Assembly (NCBI GenBank): GCA_041483455.1
Contig: JBGPFS010000032.1
Location: 1-15,883, forward strand
DNA from: JBGPFS01 sp041483455
GTDB taxonomy: Bacteria > Chloroflexota > Limnocylindria > Limnocylindrales > CSP1-4
Length of the DNA: 15,883 bases
Reading direction: 5' to 3'
Under the pieces are notes generated by a model. That model was given only the letters and a program-made list of their open reading frames with translations. It searched no databases and had not been told where the DNA came from. Every line of letters starts with the position of its first letter. Position 1 is the stretch's first letter. Position numbers and translations under genes: made by a program. Below are positions 13,816 through 15,883 of the stretch, piece after piece.

Positions 13816-15273
13816 ATGGGCCAAGGTGTGGCACCATCCGGGGCGATGGAGACGCAGGATCCGGTGGCCCAGGACACGACCGCGACGGCCGGCCTGAACG
13901 TCGCCGCCACACCGGCCGGCGCAAGCCCACCGCCGGCCACGAACCCACCACCGGCCACGAACCCACCGCCCGCCACGAACCCACCGCCCGCCACGAACCC
14001 ACCGCCCGCCACGAACCCACCGGCCGGCGCCGCCCCGACGGTCGACGTCAAGCCGGCCCGTTCGCTGTGGCTGCTGTCGATCGCCCATGCCGTCAACCAC
14101 GCCCAGGCGGTGCTGCTGCCCCTGATCTTCCTGAAGATCATCGACGAGTTCCATGTCGGGGTGGAGACGATCGCCTTCCTCGCCGCGGCCGGCAGCTTCT
14201 CGTCCGGGATCGTCCAGCTCAGCTACGCCTCGCTGACCCGGCACGTCTCGCGCCGACGATTGCTCGGGGCCGGCGGGATCCTGTTCGGCGGAGGGTTCGC
14301 TGCCCAGGCGCTCGCGTCGAGCTTCGGAACCTTCGCCATCCCGAACATCCTCTCCCGGATCGGCGGCTCGCCCCAGCATCCGGTCGGCAACGGCCTCCTG
14401 GCCGAGCAGTTCCCGACCGAGCGGCGCGGCTTCGCGATCAGCGCCCACATCGCCGGCGGGAACGTCGGGACGGTCGTGGTGGCGCTGGTCGGGGCGCCGC
14501 TCATCGCGGTCGCCGGCTGGCGGGGCGCCTCGATCGTGTTCGGGCTGCCGGCGATCGCGATCGCCGCGGCGATCCTCCTGCTCATCCGCGAGTCGGGCAG
14601 CGACCAGGAGGCGGCCCGGGCCCACGGCAGCGTCCGCGATGCCTTCCGGACGATCCTCCGCGATCGCGACCTGCGCTGGCTCTACCTCACCTCCGTCCTG
14701 GGCGGCGGCGGCCGGGGGCTCGGCGTGGTGAACCTGTTCGTGCTCATCTACCTGACGAAGGTCATCGGCCTGGGCGAGGCGACCTCCGGGCTGATGTACG
14801 GCGCGCTCATCGTCTTCTCGGTCCCGATGCCGCTCGTCGCCGGCTGGCTCTCCGACCGGATCGGCCGGAAGCCGCTCATCGTCGGGGTCTACGTCGGCGG
14901 GGCGGTCGGGTTCATCGCCTTCCTGCTCGCCGGTTCGAGCCTGGTCGGGCTGTGGGTCGGGATCCTGATCATGGGCACCTTCAGCTTCGCCGAGAGCCCG
15001 CAGCTCCAGGCGCTCCTCGCCGACATCGCGCCGCCCTCGATCCGCGACGCTTCGTACGCGGTCTACTTCACGCTGGCCTTCGGGATCGGCTCGCTCTGGA
15101 CCGCCGTCTACGGGCTGGTCATCGACGCGGCCGGCGAGGCAACCGGCGTCCCGATCGTCTTCGGCCTGATGGCGGTCACGTTCCTGCTCGCAGCGCTCGG
15201 CACGCTCCCGATCCGGGCCGAGCAGCGCGCCCGGGCGAACGCGGCCCACGAGGCGACGCTCGGAGAAGGCTGA
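13816..15273 (+). CDS. MFS transporter, 485 aa
   Basis: This is a secondary transporter of the inner membrane, probably an exporter. After a hydrophilic N-terminus of about 80 residues come about 12 hydrophobic segments in two halves. A central loop (about 258-280, rich in charged residues) separates them. Motif A-like sequence WLSDRIGRKPLIVG is clear after the eighth segment. The early AHAVNHAQAVLLPLIF and SRIGGSPQHPVGNGLLAEQF recall the fosmidomycin-resistance (Fsr) branch, but substrate cannot be told. The start is uncertain: ATG 13816 or ATG 13846; neither has a good RBS. The N-terminus holds five PPPATN repeats, an unusual addition for the family. Confidence 0.88.
   Translation: MGQGVAPSGAMETQDPVAQDTTATAGLNVAATPAGASPPPATNPPPATNPPPATNPPPATNPPPATNPPAGAAPTVDVKPARSLWLLSIAHAVNHAQAVLLPLIFLKIIDEFHVGVETIAFLAAAGSFSSGIVQLSYASLTRHVSRRRLLGAGGILFGGGFAAQALASSFGTFAIPNILSRIGGSPQHPVGNGLLAEQFPTERRGFAISAHIAGGNVGTVVVALVGAPLIAVAGWRGASIVFGLPAIAIAAAILLLIRESGSDQEAARAHGSVRDAFRTILRDRDLRWLYLTSVLGGGGRGLGVVNLFVLIYLTKVIGLGEATSGLMYGALIVFSVPMPLVAGWLSDRIGRKPLIVGVYVGGAVGFIAFLLAGSSLVGLWVGILIMGTFSFAESPQLQALLADIAPPSIRDASYAVYFTLAFGIGSLWTAVYGLVIDAAGEATGVPIVFGLMAVTFLLAALGTLPIRAEQRARANAAHEATLGEG
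13927..14016 (+). repeat. 18-bp tandem repeat, five copies, encoding PPPATN
   Basis: The unit CCACCGCCCGCCACGAAC occurs five times in frame within the MFS N-terminus, with one or two differences in the first two copies. It encodes a Pro-rich cytoplasmic linker likely to vary in copy number among strains. Confidence 0.92.
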
Positions 15274-15289
15274 AAGCGTGGTGAGGCGC

Positions 15290-15308
15290 GGCCGTCAGCG
15301 TCGCGGCC
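15290..15308. terminator. Hairpin between convergent MFS and DsrE-like genes
   Basis: GGCCGT pairs with GCGGCC (one G-T pair) around a 7-base loop in the 72-base gap between two convergent genes. GGCCT (15305) can instead pair with AGGCC (15333). Possible two-way terminator; no T-run. Confidence 0.25.
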
Positions 15309-15345
15309 TGGCCCGCCGACGAGGTCCGATGCAGGCCAGAGGCGA

Positions 15346-15708
15346 TCAGTAGCTGATCACCCGATCGGCCTCGAAGGCCAGTTCGACGAGGCGGGCGGGC
15401 GAGGCCAGCGTGGCCGGCAGGCCGCCGAGCGTCTCGGAGCTGATTCCCCGCGCCTTGCTCGACATCCCGGACAGGAAGAACCGGGCGCCGCCGCTGATCA
15501 GCGCGTCGACGTGCTCCCGCAGGCCGCCGGTGCCGATCCCATGACCAGCGTCGAGCGTCTCCGGTCGAAGGATCCCGACCCCATCCCCGGCGATGAAGAG
15601 GTCGACGTCGTGTCCCGCTTCGAGTGCGGTACGGGCGACGAGCAGGCCGAGCGCCGCTCGGGTCGGGTTCTCGGGACCGGTCGCGATGTGGACGAGCAGG
15701 CGGCCCAT
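15346..15708 (-). CDS. DsrE-family protein without cysteine, 120 aa
   Basis: A small alpha/beta protein of the DsrE/TusD type: GRLLVHIATGPENPTRAALGLLVARTAL, split here by nothing else, opens with a strand, a Pro-turn and a helix. The second strand is HDVDLFIAGDGV, and GARFFLSGMSSKARGI is the region that in sulfur-relay members holds the active Cys (usually CG.SAKARG). Here that Cys is Ser, and the protein has no Cys at all, so sulfur carriage is unlikely. The start at 15708 has GGAGG 7-8 bases upstream; an earlier in-frame ATG at 15798 would add a low-complexity 30-residue tail and is disfavoured. It is divergent from tRNA-Pro(CGG). Confidence 0.82.
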   Translation of the reverse strand: MGRLLVHIATGPENPTRAALGLLVARTALEAGHDVDLFIAGDGVGILRPETLDAGHGIGTGGLREHVDALISGGARFFLSGMSSKARGISSETLGGLPATLASPARLVELAFEADRVISY

Positions 15709-15767
15709 CTCCGAACCTCCTTCGGTCGGCGCGGCGGACGGCGAGGGCGGCCCGGCCGGCCGTGCGG

Positions 15768-15773
15768 TATCAT
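15768..15773 (+). promoter_or_regulatory. Likely -10 element of tRNA-Pro(CGG)
   Basis: TATCAT is the best -10 match in the window. It lies 33 bases before the tRNA, giving a precursor leader of about 26 bases. No clear -35 is seen. The 98-base gap to the DsrE-like start may hold a divergent promoter as well. Confidence 0.45.
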
Positions 15774-15806
15774 CCCCTAGCCCTGTCGCAACGGGCAACC
15801 CTCGGT

Positions 15807-15883
<77 letters not shown>

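Overview
This is a very GC-rich bacterial chromosome segment (strong G/C bias at third codon positions, compact gene packing) bounded by two different proline tRNA genes. The gene set fits a free-living Gram-positive-like or monoderm high-GC lineage: a short type I glutamine synthetase without an adenylylation tyrosine, an orphan ResB, an OmpR-type two-component system beside a membrane-anchored HtrA-like protein, an Lrp/AsnC regulator and a PucR-type regulator. My best guess is a high-GC Chloroflexota (Limnocylindria-like). This is inference from style and gene content, not from a marker gene.

Layout. 1-424: the tail of an upstream gene, tRNA-Pro(UGG), and a 20-codon Lys/Pro-rich micro-gene with a good ribosome-binding site and a hairpin after it. 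425-3750 (minus strand): a protease-like gene, then a response regulator and a histidine kinase that overlap by 11 bases. The layout recalls mycobacterial MprAB-PepD, but the protease domain has lost two of its three catalytic residues. An 11-bp-spaced direct repeat lies just upstream of it. 3934-4584 (plus): a lipoprotein with a leaderless-type promoter.

4802-10930 (plus): five tightly packed genes: Lrp/AsnC regulator, membrane diguanylate cyclase, Cys/Met-metabolism PLP enzyme, ResB-like cytochrome c biogenesis protein and PucR-type regulator. Each junction overlaps or has a gap of at most about 25 bases. The ResB gene appears to use a non-canonical ATC start. 11087-12448: glnA, with its own promoter, followed by GC-rich imperfect repeats and a long UUCG-capped hairpin.

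12615-13760: the most unusual part. A roughly 310-base intergenic tract carries four copies of AGAAC(C/T)GCCAT, two in one orientation inside palindromes and two in the other. The last copy abuts the start codon of a gene for an HTH (XRE) protein with a C-terminal domain resembling a degenerate PD-(D/E)XK nuclease. This looks like an autoregulated system. 13816-15273: an MFS transporter with a Pro-rich repeated N-terminus. 15346-15708 (minus): a DsrE-like protein lacking cysteine. 15807-15883: tRNA-Pro(CGG).

Several start sites are preceded by a recurring TAnnnT -10 element. In two cases TAGCAT lies exactly 7 bases before the start codon, which suggests leaderless transcription. No mobile element, CRISPR array or rRNA was seen.
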